From the NCBI GenBank assembly GCA_035547425.1, contig DASZUU010000034.1:1-64000 (forward strand): a DNA stretch of 64,000 nucleotides, in the 5' to 3' direction. The position numbers were made by a program, and so were the translations under genes. This document shows positions 25,390 through 34,664 of this stretch, one piece after another. Below the pieces are notes generated by a model. It did no database searches, was not told the origin of the DNA, and saw only the letters and a list, made by a program, of their open reading frames with translations. How positions within the stretch are numbered: the stretch's first letter is position 1; the number at the start of each line of letters is the position of its first letter. Origin of the DNA: Alloacidobacterium sp035547425 (GTDB lineage Bacteria > Acidobacteriota > Terriglobia > Terriglobales > Acidobacteriaceae).

Positions 25390-26310
25390 TTACTTTTCGA
25401 TGAGGGCTTTGCGGATGGCGCGGATGTGGTCGGGGCCTGTGCGGCAGCAGCCGCCGATGATCTGCGCCCCGGCAGCGGTCCATTTGCGAGCTAATTCTCC
25501 AAAGCTTGTAGGATCAGAGACGCCGGTCCAGCAGCGGTGTTCCGCATCCCAGCCTTCCCCGGAATTGGGATAGACGACGATGGGCTTGCGCGTCGCCTGC
25601 TTCAATTCGGCAATCAATGGCAGGATGAGCTTCGGCTGGGTGCAGTTGACTCCAACGGCCAAGACCTGCTTTTGCCGGTCGAGGAATGCGGCGATATGAG
25701 CCAGTTTTTCGCCGTGGGAGACGTGCTCGGCATCCTTGCAACTGAAGGAGAGCCATCCATAAAGCCGAGGATACTGATGCAGGGCTTCGATCATCGCTTC
25801 CGCTTCTTGAAGTGACGGAATGGTTTCAAAGGCGACGAAATCGGCAGCAGTATCGGCGATCACGGCCAGCCGGTCGGCGTGGAAGCGGACCAGGTCGGCG
25901 AAATCAATATCGTAGTTGCCGTGATATTCGGCTCCGTTATGGAGAGCTGCGCCGTAAGGGCCGAGGGACGCCGCGATCCAGATGGGGCGCTGCGACTGCC
26001 GGCGATAGCGCTCACGTGCGGCGACAGCTATTTCGACGGATTGGCGTAGGGCTGCGGCTGCGGCTTCCGGCGGCTGGCCGAGCTCGGCAAAGCCGAGGGC
26101 GGAAATCTGATAGCCGGCAGTGAGGATGTAGTCGGCTCCCGCCTCAAGATAGCTAAGGTGCACTGCTTCAATCGTTTGCGGGCTGTCGGCAAGGACATGC
26201 GCTGACCAGAGCGGCCCGCTGATGTCGCAGCCTCGCCGCTCCAGTTCTGTCGCAAGGCCGCCGTCAAGAATGCGGAGGCCTTGCAGATCAGGCGGCGCGC
26301 TCACCCGCAT
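25390..26310 (-). CDS. mmuM: Homocysteine S-methyltransferase family protein
   Basis: The product is about 306 aa; ATG 26310 and GTG 26304 both fit, and GGGGG upstream favours the GTG. It is a TIM barrel starting ILDGGLATELERRG, with the zinc site made of Cys in VGVNCTQP and the pair in IIGGCCRTGP. Such enzymes make methionine from homocysteine with S-methylmethionine or SAM as donor. The start overlaps the end of the HtrA-like gene by 15-23 nt, so they are co-transcribed although the functions seem unrelated. Confidence 0.88.
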   Translation of the reverse strand: MRVSAPPDLQGLRILDGGLATELERRGCDISGPLWSAHVLADSPQTIEAVHLSYLEAGADYILTAGYQISALGFAELGQPPEAAAAALRQSVEIAVAARERYRRQSQRPIWIAASLGPYGAALHNGAEYHGNYDIDFADLVRFHADRLAVIADTAADFVAFETIPSLQEAEAMIEALHQYPRLYGWLSFSCKDAEHVSHGEKLAHIAAFLDRQKQVLAVGVNCTQPKLILPLIAELKQATRKPIVVYPNSGEGWDAEHRCWTGVSDPTSFGELARKWTAAGAQIIGGCCRTGPDHIRAIRKALIEK

Positions 26311-27436
26311 CCCCCAGCGTGACACGGGCAGTCAGCTTGCGGCGTCCGCGGAAGAAGGTAACGGTGACGACATCGCCTACCTGGTGATGGTCCATGACCT
26401 CATCAATATCCTGCGTGGTTGCGACCTCCTGATCGTCGATGCCTACGATGAGGTCGCCGCCGAGATAAATGCGCAGGTTGCCAAGATACGCAGTCTGATT
26501 TCCGCCGCGCAATCCGGCGCGCTCGGCAGGACCGCCGGGCAGCACGCGCTGAATGAGCACGCCATTGTCGGCAGCCAAGCCCATTTGATCCGCAAGGTCA
26601 GGACCAATGGGATAAGAGATGATGCCCAGCGAGGGGCGGCGCACATGCCCGTAGCGCTCGATATCGCCGAGGACGGCCTTCGCCGTGTCGATGGGAATGG
26701 CAAAGCCGATGCCTGCGTTCTGGTCGACGCCCTGGTTTGGATTGGTGGCGATGAGCGAAGTGATGCCGATGACCTCGCCGCGCGAATTGAGCAGCGGACC
26801 GCCGGAGTTGCCGGGGTTGATGGCAGCATCGGTCTGGATGGCATTGTCGATGAGATCGCCTGTGGGCCCGCGAATGGAGCGCTTGGCGCTGATAATGCCG
26901 CTCGTCATGGTGCCGCTGAGACCGAAGGGATTGCCGATGGCATAGACCTTCTGGCCCACGACGAGATTGCGCGAATCGGAGAGAACGGCGGGCACAAGAT
27001 TCGGCGCATTGATTTGCAGCAGAGCCAGGTCATGGTGCTGATCGGTGGCAATGACCTTGGCCTTGTACCTGTGCTTGTCAGAGGTGGTGACCTCTACCTG
27101 CCGCGAATCGGCGATCACGTGCAGATTGGTAAGAATCTGGCCTTCTTTATTGAGAATAAAACCTGAGCCTTGCCCTTGCTGGGGCACCGCGCCGTAAAAA
27201 AAGTCGTAGGCAACGGTGGTGGCAGTGATATTGACGACCGAAGGAAGCACCTTTTTATAGACCGAGATGTTGTTCATCTCCTCGGCGTCATATTCGGGGG
27301 CAGCATGGGCCTCAGTGAGATGCAAGGAGCCGGGGGCAATCGAGGATTGCATGGGATTGACCGGCCGGGTGCGGTTGAGGAGCAGCCAGAAGCCGCCGAC
27401 CAGCAAGAGCACCAAAAGGATTCTGCGAAAGATCAT
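26288..27436 (-). CDS. HtrA/DegP-like serine protease with one PDZ domain
   Basis: The 382-aa protein has an N-terminal membrane anchor (residues 5-20) and a trypsin-like domain with His106 (TNLHVI), Asp136 (HHDLALL) and Ser211 (NPGNSGGPL). One PDZ domain (about 270-375) contains the carboxylate-binding segment near SLGIISYPIG. It should sit in the periplasm attached to the inner membrane and degrade or refold damaged proteins. The length is typical of one-PDZ DegS-type enzymes. Confidence 0.93.
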   Translation of the reverse strand: MIFRRILLVLLLVGGFWLLLNRTRPVNPMQSSIAPGSLHLTEAHAAPEYDAEEMNNISVYKKVLPSVVNITATTVAYDFFYGAVPQQGQGSGFILNKEGQILTNLHVIADSRQVEVTTSDKHRYKAKVIATDQHHDLALLQINAPNLVPAVLSDSRNLVVGQKVYAIGNPFGLSGTMTSGIISAKRSIRGPTGDLIDNAIQTDAAINPGNSGGPLLNSRGEVIGITSLIATNPNQGVDQNAGIGFAIPIDTAKAVLGDIERYGHVRRPSLGIISYPIGPDLADQMGLAADNGVLIQRVLPGGPAERAGLRGGNQTAYLGNLRIYLGGDLIVGIDDQEVATTQDIDEVMDHHQVGDVVTVTFFRGRRKLTARVTLGDAGERAA

Positions 27437-27517
27437 GGCAACATCATCCGTTCCAATGTTGTTGGCACAGGCCCGCGCCGTTCCGGACGCGGGCTGTGAA
27501 AAAGCGCTTCTTTTATT

Positions 27518-28750
27518 TTAGGCTTTGCCGCGATCCTTCGCTCGCGCGGCGATGAGGTGCTTGTAGAGATCGATGGTCTGATCGGCAATGGCAGTCCACG
27601 AGAAATATTCTTCCACACGCTTGCGGCCCGCCTGCCCGAACTGCTTTGCCTTTGCCGGATTGCCGAGGAGATCGGAAAGCCTGGCGGCAAGATCGCGGGC
27701 GAAGCGATCCGGCTGCGTGGGGAAGCCGGTAATCGGGTCCTGCTCGAAGGGAACAAGATAGCCGGTAGTGTTATCGACGACGACTTCGAGGATGCCGCCG
27801 GTAGCGCTGGCAACAACCGGAGCCTGGCAGGCCATCGCCTCCAGATTGATGATGCCGAAAGGCTCGTAGACAGAAGGGCAGCAGAAGACGGCGCAGTTGC
27901 TGTAGAGCTGGATAGCTTCCTGCTTGGTGACCATCTTGTCGATCCAGACGATATTGGGGTTGTGAGCGCGAGCTTCTTCGACCTTGCTGCGCATTTCGGC
28001 GGCGATCTCCGACGTATCCGGCGCGCCCGCGCAAAGAACGATTTGCGTATCCGGCGGAAGATAGCGAATGGCATCGACCAGATGCGTCACGCCTTTTTGC
28101 CTCGTGATGCGGCCTACGAAAAGAATGTAAGGCCGGCTGAGATTGACGCCGAAGCCCGGAAGCGTGGAAGTATCGCCGGTCTTTTGATATTGCGCGAGAT
28201 CGATGCCGTTGTAGATAACGTGAATGCGTTCCGCTGCAACGTCAGGATAGGCGCGGAGAATGTCCGCCTTTGTGCCTTTGGAGACGGCGATGACGGCGTC
28301 AGCATCGAGGATGGCGGTGCGCTCCATCCATGAGCTCATGGCATAGCCGCTGCCAAGCTGTTCGGCTTTCCATGCGCGCAGCGGTTCAAGGCTATGCGTG
28401 GTGAGCACAAAGGGAACATTGTGCAGCTTTTTAGCGAGAAAGCCCGCCATCGAGACATACCAGGTATGCGTGTGGACGATATCGACGCTGCCGAGCGATT
28501 TTACCTGCGCGAGATTCAGGCTCATGGCCTCGAGCGCGGCGGTGAACTTTTGCGGCTCGCCCTCGGCAAGCTTGTCCCACGGCTGCTGGCCGCGCACGTG
28601 CAGATTGTTGTCGTCGGATTTCTGGTCGCCCCAGCAATGGACTTCGACTTCGATTTTTTTCGCCAGTTCGCGGCTGAGATATTCGACGTGAACTCCGGCG
28701 CCGCCATAGACGTTGGGCGGGTATTCGCGGGTCATAAGCGCTGCTCGCAC
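27518..28750 (-). CDS. GT4 glycosyltransferase, actinobacterial-type glycogen synthase-like
   Basis: The GTG at 28750 is chosen because GGAGG lies 5 nt before it; an in-frame TTG at 28762 overlaps that site. The 410-aa GT-B enzyme begins VRAALMTREYPPNVYGGAGV and has VIYNGIDLAQY and FVGRITRQKG. The donor-binding E-x7-E region is YEPFGIINLEA. It resembles the GlgA/GlgM group (TIGR02149) that makes glycogen or maltose-1-phosphate from ADP-glucose. No other glycogen gene is adjacent. Confidence 0.85.
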   Translation of the reverse strand: MRAALMTREYPPNVYGGAGVHVEYLSRELAKKIEVEVHCWGDQKSDDNNLHVRGQQPWDKLAEGEPQKFTAALEAMSLNLAQVKSLGSVDIVHTHTWYVSMAGFLAKKLHNVPFVLTTHSLEPLRAWKAEQLGSGYAMSSWMERTAILDADAVIAVSKGTKADILRAYPDVAAERIHVIYNGIDLAQYQKTGDTSTLPGFGVNLSRPYILFVGRITRQKGVTHLVDAIRYLPPDTQIVLCAGAPDTSEIAAEMRSKVEEARAHNPNIVWIDKMVTKQEAIQLYSNCAVFCCPSVYEPFGIINLEAMACQAPVVASATGGILEVVVDNTTGYLVPFEQDPITGFPTQPDRFARDLAARLSDLLGNPAKAKQFGQAGRKRVEEYFSWTAIADQTIDLYKHLIAARAKDRGKA

Positions 28751-28835
28751 TGATTCCTCCAAATGGTGAGGCTCTGGATGAGATGGTATTCGTCCGAGGA
28801 AAATTCCAGCAACACACTGCTCTTAAGGTATCGCG

Positions 28836-29612
28836 CTATTTTGAAGCCGATGCAAGTTTGGGTGGGGTCTTTGTTCGATGATTCAAGCCGCATGCCTCGG
28901 GCGGATTGGTCATCTGCTTCACGAAAACACGATAGCTGACGGTTCCGGGTTGCAATGTAGACCAGTACGACGTGCGCGTAAACAGCGGCTTATGCTGATC
29001 GATGACTTGATTGCTCAGGATGCGGATGCCGCAGCTGAGATTGTTTTCCGGGTTAAGAATGGTTCTCTGCGGATCGTGCGGCGGGAGATGACGATCTGCT
29101 TCCCAGTTGAAGTTGCAGCCATAGCGCTGCTGATCCTGATAGGTAAGCTGCAGCAGCCCCTCGCTATGCACTAACTGATGCGTGACCGGATCTTTGACCG
29201 CGATCTCAGGTTCGGTGTGGCGCACATTCGTACGCGGATTCAGGCCCGCTTCAGCTCCGGCGAGCGCCTGGAAAAAATATGCCCAGTAGGCGCGCTTATC
29301 CGCGTCGCTCATCTGGTAAAAGCGCGGGCAGAAGCGGCGAACATCGCGTGGAACCTGCGCGGATAGCAACTCGGGCGGGATCGAGGTTTCAATAAACTTG
29401 TCCCATTGCGGATTCCAAGTCGTATCGTCGCCCAGCTCGGCCTTTTTGACAGCGAGCGGCGTAGGCGGCGCGGGGTTTGTGGCGGGAACCGGGCTGGCCG
29501 TCGTAGCAGCGGCTACCTGTGTATTTGCGCGCTTACAGGCGAGCGGGGAACTGAGAAAGAGAATCGCGCTGAAAGACCATATGCATTTTTTAAACTGCGC
29601 TGTTCCGCGCAT
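28836..29612 (-). CDS. SLT/lysozyme-like exported protein
   Basis: From the ATG at 29612 the 258-aa product has an export signal ending near SSPLACKR. The Cys could be lipidated, although the box is poor. After an Ala/Pro/Thr linker there is a helical domain with AGAEAGLNPRT, a likely catalytic-Glu region, and SEGLLQLTYQD, resembling the ES-x-GL-x-Q pattern of lytic transglycosylases. Later Cys residues (YGCNF, LSCGIR, EACGL) may pair. Peptidoglycan cleavage is likely but not certain. Confidence 0.6.
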   Translation of the reverse strand: MRGTAQFKKCIWSFSAILFLSSPLACKRANTQVAAATTASPVPATNPAPPTPLAVKKAELGDDTTWNPQWDKFIETSIPPELLSAQVPRDVRRFCPRFYQMSDADKRAYWAYFFQALAGAEAGLNPRTNVRHTEPEIAVKDPVTHQLVHSEGLLQLTYQDQQRYGCNFNWEADRHLPPHDPQRTILNPENNLSCGIRILSNQVIDQHKPLFTRTSYWSTLQPGTVSYRVFVKQMTNPPEACGLNHRTKTPPKLASASK

Positions 29613-29811
29613 GGTATTGCTTCTCCGGGGAACGAATGGAGCACCCTGTTTGAGAAGCAACTTACCTTTATTTTGTTGCCATGACAGCTACTATTTCTCC
29701 AGAGCAGTCAACCGGCAAAGAAGATAGTCCGCGGGACACGCGATGAGTTATATGAAGACTCCAATGAGTGGCGATTCTGGAGGAAAGAGCTGGTCCGACG
29801 CAGGCAGTAAA

Positions 29812-29856
29812 AACAGGTCCTTGGGCGCTTCGCTCAGGATGACAACTCCGGGCAGA
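29812..29856. repeat. Dispersed repeat with CGCTCAGGATGACAA core
   Basis: The copy reads CAGGTCCTTGGGCGCTTCGC then TCAGGATGACAACTCC. It lies in the 344-bp gap between the SLT-like gene and clpB, which otherwise holds only the terminator at 29867. Confidence 0.55.
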
Positions 29857-29866
29857 GGCAGAGATA

Positions 29867-29903
29867 AAAAACGGGGAAGGAGCTAAAGCTCCTTCCCCGT
29901 TTT
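29867..29903. terminator. Long perfect terminator hairpin after clpB
   Basis: A perfect 17-bp stem AAAACGGGGAAGGAGCT with its complement closes on AA. A/T runs at both ends make it bidirectional. It lies 54 bp beyond the clpB stop. Confidence 0.85.
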
Positions 29904-29956
29904 GCGTGTGCCCGTCCGGCAAGGACTGCGCGTAGCGGCCGCCAGAGGCATTGCTT

Positions 29957-32611
29957 TTATGCTCGACCGATCGTCGCGTGGCCTTCGAGCGGAATGCCCG
30001 CGCGGCTGGTCACCTCGAAGGTGAGCGTGTTGCTGCGCTTGTCGGCGTCGATTTTTACTTCGTCGCCGTGCAGAATTTCGCCGTCAAGAATCTTCATCGC
30101 CAGCGGATCCTGAATCAGCTTCTGCAATGCGCGCTTCAGCGGACGCGCTCCGTACGCGCGGTCGTAGCCTTGCGTGAAGAGCATATGCTTCGCCGCGTCT
30201 GTCAGGTGGATCGTGATATTGCGGTCCGCCAGCAGCTTCTTCAGGTCGTCGAGCCGCAGATCGATGATGTGCGTTAACTGATCTTCGCCCAGAGGACGGA
30301 AGATAACGATGTCATCGATGCGATTCAGAAATTCCGGACGGAAGCTCTGCCGCAACACATCGAGCACCTGCTGCCGTGCCTTTTCAAACGCTGCTTCGCT
30401 CGCCAGCGAATCGGCATTCAGAGCATGCGCCCCCAGGTTCGAGGTCATGATGAGCACCGTATTCTTGAAGTCGACCGTACGTCCTTTCGAGTCAGTCAAA
30501 CGCCCGTCATCGAGCACCTGCAACAGCACGTTGAAGACGTCTGGATGCGCCTTCTCGATTTCATCGAAGAGCACAACCGAATATGGACGGCGGCGAACAG
30601 CTTCTGTCAATTGACCGCCTTCGTCAAAGCCGATATAGCCCGGAGGCGCTCCAATCAACCGCGCTACGGCGTGCTTCTCCATGTACTCGGACATGTCGAT
30701 GCGCACCATCGCCTGCTCGTCGTCGAAGAGAAACTCCGCGAGAGCTCGGGCGGTTTCGGTTTTACCCACGCCGGTCGGGCCGAGGAAAATGAACGAGCCG
30801 ATCGGGCGCTTGGGATCGCTCAAGCCCGCGCGCGAGCGGCGGATGGCATTGGCTACCGTAGAGAGGGCTTCATCCTGTCCGACGACGCGCTCCCGCAGAC
30901 GCGCTTCCATCTGCACCAGCTTCTTCACTTCGCCTTCGAGCATCTTTGAGACAGGAATGCCGGTCCACTTGGAGACGATCTTCGCAATGTCTTCTTCGTC
31001 GACCTCTTCCTTCAACATGCGCTGTGTACCGGCTGCGCCTTCCTGCTCGGCAGTGAGCTGCTTCATCTCGGCTTCGAGCTTCGGCAATTCACCGTACTGA
31101 ATCTGTGCTGCGCGCTCAAGGTTGCCGAGGCGCGTCTGCTCGCCGGCTTCGAAGCGCAGGGCTTCCACTTTCTTTTTCACTTCAGCGAGACGCGTAATCG
31201 CTTCGCGCTCCCTGGTCCAGCGCGCGCGCAAGCCGGTAGCTTTTTCGCGCAGCGCAGCCAGTTCGCGCTCGACTTCTTCGAGACGCTTCTTTGAGTTCTC
31301 GTCGCTCTCGCGTTTCAGCGCTGCCTTCTCGATTTCAAGCGAGGTGGCTTCTCGCTCCAGCTGATCGATTTCCACCGGAACCGACCCGATCTGGATGGCC
31401 AGCGATGCGGCTGCCTCATCGACAAGATCGATGGCCTTGTCGGGCAGGAAACGGTCGCTGATATAGCGATGCGACAGCTCGGCCGCGGCAACAATCGCCG
31501 AATCCTTGATGCGGACGTTATGATGCGCTTCGTAACGCTCCTTCAGGCCGCGCAGAATTGCAATCGTGTCCTCGACATTCGGCTCGCCGACGAAGACGAT
31601 CTGGAAACGGCGCTCGAGAGCGGCATCCTTTTCAATGTACTTGCGGTACTCGTTCAGCGTGGTTGCGCCGATAGCTCGCAGTTCCCCGCGCGCGAGCGCA
31701 GGCTTGAGCATGTTCGAGGCATCGATGGCGCCTTCAGCGGCGCCCGCGCCCACCAGCGTGTGCAGCTCATCGATGAAGAGAATGATCTGCCCATTCGACT
31801 CTTCAATCTCTTTCAAAATTGCCTTGAGGCGGTCTTCAAACTCGCCGCGATACTTTGCGCCGGCGAGCATGGATCCCAGATCAAGCGAGATAACGCGCTT
31901 ATTGCGCAGAATCTCGGGCACGTCCCCGGAAACGATGCGGCGCGCCAAGCCTTCCACAATGGCGGTTTTGCCCACGCCCGGCTCGCCGATGAGCACCGGA
32001 TTATTCTTGGTGCGGCGGGAGAGCACCTGAATGACGCGGCGAATCTCTTCATCGCGGCCAATCACAGGGTCGAGCTTGCCACGGCGCGCCAGTTCGGTGA
32101 GGTCTTTCGCATATTTTTCGAGAGCCTGGAATTTTGCTTCCGGATTCTGGTCGGTGACGCGCTGCGAACCGCGCACCGTGCTCAGGCCCTTGAGGATGGC
32201 GTCATACGTCGCTCCGAAGGAAGCGAGCAAAAGCTGCGCGCCGTCGTTTTTCTGCTTTGCCAGCGCAAGCAGCAAGTGCTCGGTCGAGACGTACTCGTCT
32301 TTGAAGTTGTCAGCTTCCTTGAAGGCCTGGTCTATTACCTTTTGCAGCGCCTGCGACATGCCGGGCTGCGCGCCTGCGCCGGAGACCTTCGGCAGCTTGC
32401 CGATGGCTTCCCCGGTTCTGGCTATGAGCTGGTCGGTGGCAACGCCGACTTTTTGAAGTACCGGGACGATGATGCCTTCCTTGTCCTCCAGCAGCGCGGC
32501 CAAAAGGTGCAGCGGCAACAGCTCAGGATTGCCGTGTTCCGTTGCAAGCGAACCCGCGCTCTGAATCGCTTCCTGCGATTTGACGGTGAACTTGTCCCAA
32601 CGAATTGCCAT
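29957..32611 (-). CDS. clpB: ClpB disaggregase
   Basis: The 884-aa AAA+ chaperone dissolves protein aggregates with DnaK. It has an N-domain (1-145), first AAA module with Walker A GEPGVGKT and the pore loop KYRGEFEDR, a middle coiled coil (about 405-530) and a second module with GPTGVGKT and the pore motif GAPPGYIGFDEGG. The length is standard. It lies 212 bp downstream of hsp20 on the same strand. Hairpins in that gap suggest a separate or attenuated transcript. Confidence 0.97.
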   Translation of the reverse strand: MAIRWDKFTVKSQEAIQSAGSLATEHGNPELLPLHLLAALLEDKEGIIVPVLQKVGVATDQLIARTGEAIGKLPKVSGAGAQPGMSQALQKVIDQAFKEADNFKDEYVSTEHLLLALAKQKNDGAQLLLASFGATYDAILKGLSTVRGSQRVTDQNPEAKFQALEKYAKDLTELARRGKLDPVIGRDEEIRRVIQVLSRRTKNNPVLIGEPGVGKTAIVEGLARRIVSGDVPEILRNKRVISLDLGSMLAGAKYRGEFEDRLKAILKEIEESNGQIILFIDELHTLVGAGAAEGAIDASNMLKPALARGELRAIGATTLNEYRKYIEKDAALERRFQIVFVGEPNVEDTIAILRGLKERYEAHHNVRIKDSAIVAAAELSHRYISDRFLPDKAIDLVDEAAASLAIQIGSVPVEIDQLEREATSLEIEKAALKRESDENSKKRLEEVERELAALREKATGLRARWTREREAITRLAEVKKKVEALRFEAGEQTRLGNLERAAQIQYGELPKLEAEMKQLTAEQEGAAGTQRMLKEEVDEEDIAKIVSKWTGIPVSKMLEGEVKKLVQMEARLRERVVGQDEALSTVANAIRRSRAGLSDPKRPIGSFIFLGPTGVGKTETARALAEFLFDDEQAMVRIDMSEYMEKHAVARLIGAPPGYIGFDEGGQLTEAVRRRPYSVVLFDEIEKAHPDVFNVLLQVLDDGRLTDSKGRTVDFKNTVLIMTSNLGAHALNADSLASEAAFEKARQQVLDVLRQSFRPEFLNRIDDIVIFRPLGEDQLTHIIDLRLDDLKKLLADRNITIHLTDAAKHMLFTQGYDRAYGARPLKRALQKLIQDPLAMKILDGEILHGDEVKIDADKRSNTLTFEVTSRAGIPLEGHATIGRA

Positions 32612-32699
32612 AAATTTTCAGCTTCCAATCTTTTGAGATATAAGAAAGCGGAAGAAAGCCATTCTACGACTCCGTCCCGCAAAAATGCTTGCATGGAGC

Positions 32700-32718
32700 G
32701 GCGCGGAGTTTCCGCGCC
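32700..32718 (-). terminator. GC hairpin in the hsp20-clpB gap
   Basis: GGCGCGGA and TCCGCGCC close on three bases. On the minus strand a short ATTTTTG run follows 13 nt later. It may partly terminate hsp20 transcription or protect its mRNA. A second hairpin, CTCTTCCC/GGGAAGAG, lies at 32788-32814 just after the hsp20 stop. Confidence 0.35.
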
Positions 32719-32823
32719 CATCCACCGGCTCGGCCCTGGATTCGCATCGCAGCATCAGACGACGGAGATTTTCACGGGCCGAGCTGCCTCTTCCCATACC
32801 AGCTACGGGAAGAGATGATCTGC

Positions 32824-33318
32824 TTACGCCGCCGACTTCGATTCAGCCTTGGGCGCCTCGATCGGCTTGTTGCCGCCGACGCTCACCTTGATCTGCCGCG
32901 GCTTGGCTTCTGCCCGCTTCTGCAGCTCGATCTTCAGGACGCCTGCGTCATAGCCGGCTTCCACGTTCTCGGTATTCACGGTGTTCGGCAGGGTGAACGC
33001 GCGGTAAAAGCTGCCGTAACGACGCTCGATGCGGTGAAAATTTTCTTCCTTTTCTTCCTTCTCGAACTTGCGCTCGCCGCGAATCGTCAGCGTGTTGTTT
33101 TCCACGCGAACATCAAGGTCTTCCTGCTTCATGCCCGGAACTTCCAGTTTGAGGACAACTTTGTGCTCGTCCTCATAGATATCCACCGGAGGCACGAAAG
33201 CCGCTGTGGTCAGCGCATCGGATTCTCCCTGACCGCGGGTGAAATCCTGAAAGAGCGAGTTCATACGGTTCTGCAGAGCAACTACATCCCGAAACGGGTC
33301 CCAACGAGTGATAGCCAT
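32824..33318 (-). CDS. hsp20: Hsp20 small heat-shock protein
   Basis: The ATG at 33318 is preceded by GGAGGAATCT. The 164-aa protein has the start MAITRWDPFRDVVALQNRMN and the alpha-crystallin domain (about 45-140) with VPPVDIYEDEHKVVLKLEVPG. The usual edge motif appears as AGYDAGVLKIELQKR, and the tail is flexible. It holds unfolded proteins for ClpB/DnaK, in line with clpB downstream. An inverted repeat upstream is a candidate control site. Confidence 0.95.
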   Translation of the reverse strand: MAITRWDPFRDVVALQNRMNSLFQDFTRGQGESDALTTAAFVPPVDIYEDEHKVVLKLEVPGMKQEDLDVRVENNTLTIRGERKFEKEEKEENFHRIERRYGSFYRAFTLPNTVNTENVEAGYDAGVLKIELQKRAEAKPRQIKVSVGGNKPIEAPKAESKSAA

Positions 33319-33382
33319 AGATTCCTCCAAAGAGTGCTTAAAGGTTGAGGCCGATTTCCGGCCTTGCAATCTATCTGATTCG

Positions 33383-33400
33383 AACTATAGCACAATAGTT
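33383..33400 (-). promoter_or_regulatory. Inverted repeat upstream of hsp20
   Basis: AACTAT-N6-ATAGTT is a perfect inverted repeat 65 bp before the hsp20 start and contains a -10-like TATAGT on the minus strand. It is neither the CIRCE sequence nor an HspR box I recognise. A repressor site is inferred only from symmetry and position. Confidence 0.4.
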
Positions 33401-33473
33401 GCAGAAAATATGAGTGGTTTATTGTCATATTCTGGGACGCACATGTAACTCATTGATTTTTAGCGAAATAGAG

Positions 33474-33854
33474 CTATATTCTTCCGCGAAGGCGGTTGAT
33501 CTGCCGCCTATCCCGCTTTGACGGCCTGCCTTCAGGCAATTGTTCGAATTGCTGCAGCGCCTTCTTTTCCTGCGCCAGCTTCTGCCTTTGTTCGCGGCTG
33601 GCGTCGGTTTCGCGGTAGAGGGTCTGCGCCACGGCGGCGGGACCCCGGACTTCACTAAGCAGCAGGACTTCGACCTCGAATTCGCCGCCATCGTTCTTAA
33701 TGCGGAGCCTATCGCCGGGAGCGACACTGCGGGCAGGCTTCGCCAACTGGCCATTTGACTGGATACGGCCTAGCTCGCAGGCGCGGGAGGCAAGTGCGCG
33801 AGTTTTGAAAAAGCGGGCGGCCCAAAGCCATTTGTCCATGCGTACGGAGGTCAT
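33474..33854 (-). CDS. S4-domain RNA-binding protein (Hsp15-like)
   Basis: The 126-aa product has an S4 domain with MDKWLWAARFFKTRALASRA, the Hsp15 hallmark, followed by GRIQSNGQLAKPARSVAPGD and a basic C-terminus. Hsp15 binds 50S subunits carrying stalled nascent chains. AGGAGG lies directly against the ATG at 33854, so the start could instead be the ATG at 33839. It is divergent from the trmJ-like gene with a 39-bp gap. Confidence 0.85.
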   Translation of the reverse strand: MTSVRMDKWLWAARFFKTRALASRACELGRIQSNGQLAKPARSVAPGDRLRIKNDGGEFEVEVLLLSEVRGPAAVAQTLYRETDASREQRQKLAQEKKALQQFEQLPEGRPSKRDRRQINRLRGRI

Positions 33855-33893
33855 CCTCCTATTGTCATACGGGGAGCTGAAATAATCAGGGAG

Positions 33894-34664
33894 ATGCTGC
33901 AGCAGGAGCAACTCGACCGGGTGTGCGTGGTACTGGTCCGCGCGCGCAACCCGAACAATATCGGCGCGGTGGCGCGGGCGATGTATGATTTCGGCTTCCA
34001 TGACCTGCGCCTGGCTTCGGAATACCCGGTACCGCTCGCCGAGGCCCGGTCGGCTATCGATGCGTCCGAGATTCTGGCAGGCGCAAAGGAGTTCGCCAGC
34101 GTCGGCGAGGCAGTTGCCGATTGCAATCTTGTGATTGGGACTACAGCCGGGGGTAAGCGGGTACAGGAGCATCCGATGTATCCAGTGGGGGAGGGCTGCA
34201 GCCGGGCGCGAGCTCATCTGGCGACTCCCGGGAGCCGGATAGCGATACTGTTTGGCTCGGAGAAGACCGGCCTGAGCCGGGATGAGCTGAGTTATTGCCA
34301 CTGGACCATGACCATTCCCATGTATCGCCGTGAAGGAAGGCGGCATCCCTCGATGAACCTGGGGCAGGCAGCAGCGGTTTGCCTGTATGAGCTGGTCCAC
34401 AGAGAAGAAGGAGCCGTAGAGCTGGAACACCCGCCGGCTCCATCAAACGCCGCGCTATCAGAGGAGCTGGACCGCTTCACGGAGCTGCTAAACGAGCTGC
34501 TTGATGCGAGCGGTTATCATCACCGCCACCCAGCCGGCAAGGATGCTGCATCCCTGCGCAGGCTGGTGCGGCGGATGCGCTTTCAGCAGGCTGACGCTGC
34601 CACGTGGATGGGAATTCTGCGGCAAGCGCTCTGGAAAATCCGCCGCAACGATACGTCTTCTTAA
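33894..34664 (+). CDS. trmJ: TrmJ-like tRNA 2'-O-methyltransferase (SPOUT)
   Basis: The 256-aa protein has the SPOUT trefoil motifs ARNPNNIGAVARAMYDFG, ILFGSEKTGLSRDEL and SMNLGQAAAVCLYEL. A helical C-terminal extension (about 170-256) is typical of TrmJ dimers. It should methylate the ribose at position 32 of some tRNAs with SAM as donor. Its end overlaps the convergent DUF4239 gene by 4 nt. Confidence 0.88.
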   Translation: MLQQEQLDRVCVVLVRARNPNNIGAVARAMYDFGFHDLRLASEYPVPLAEARSAIDASEILAGAKEFASVGEAVADCNLVIGTTAGGKRVQEHPMYPVGEGCSRARAHLATPGSRIAILFGSEKTGLSRDELSYCHWTMTIPMYRREGRRHPSMNLGQAAAVCLYELVHREEGAVELEHPPAPSNAALSEELDRFTELLNELLDASGYHHRHPAGKDAASLRRLVRRMRFQQADAATWMGILRQALWKIRRNDTSS

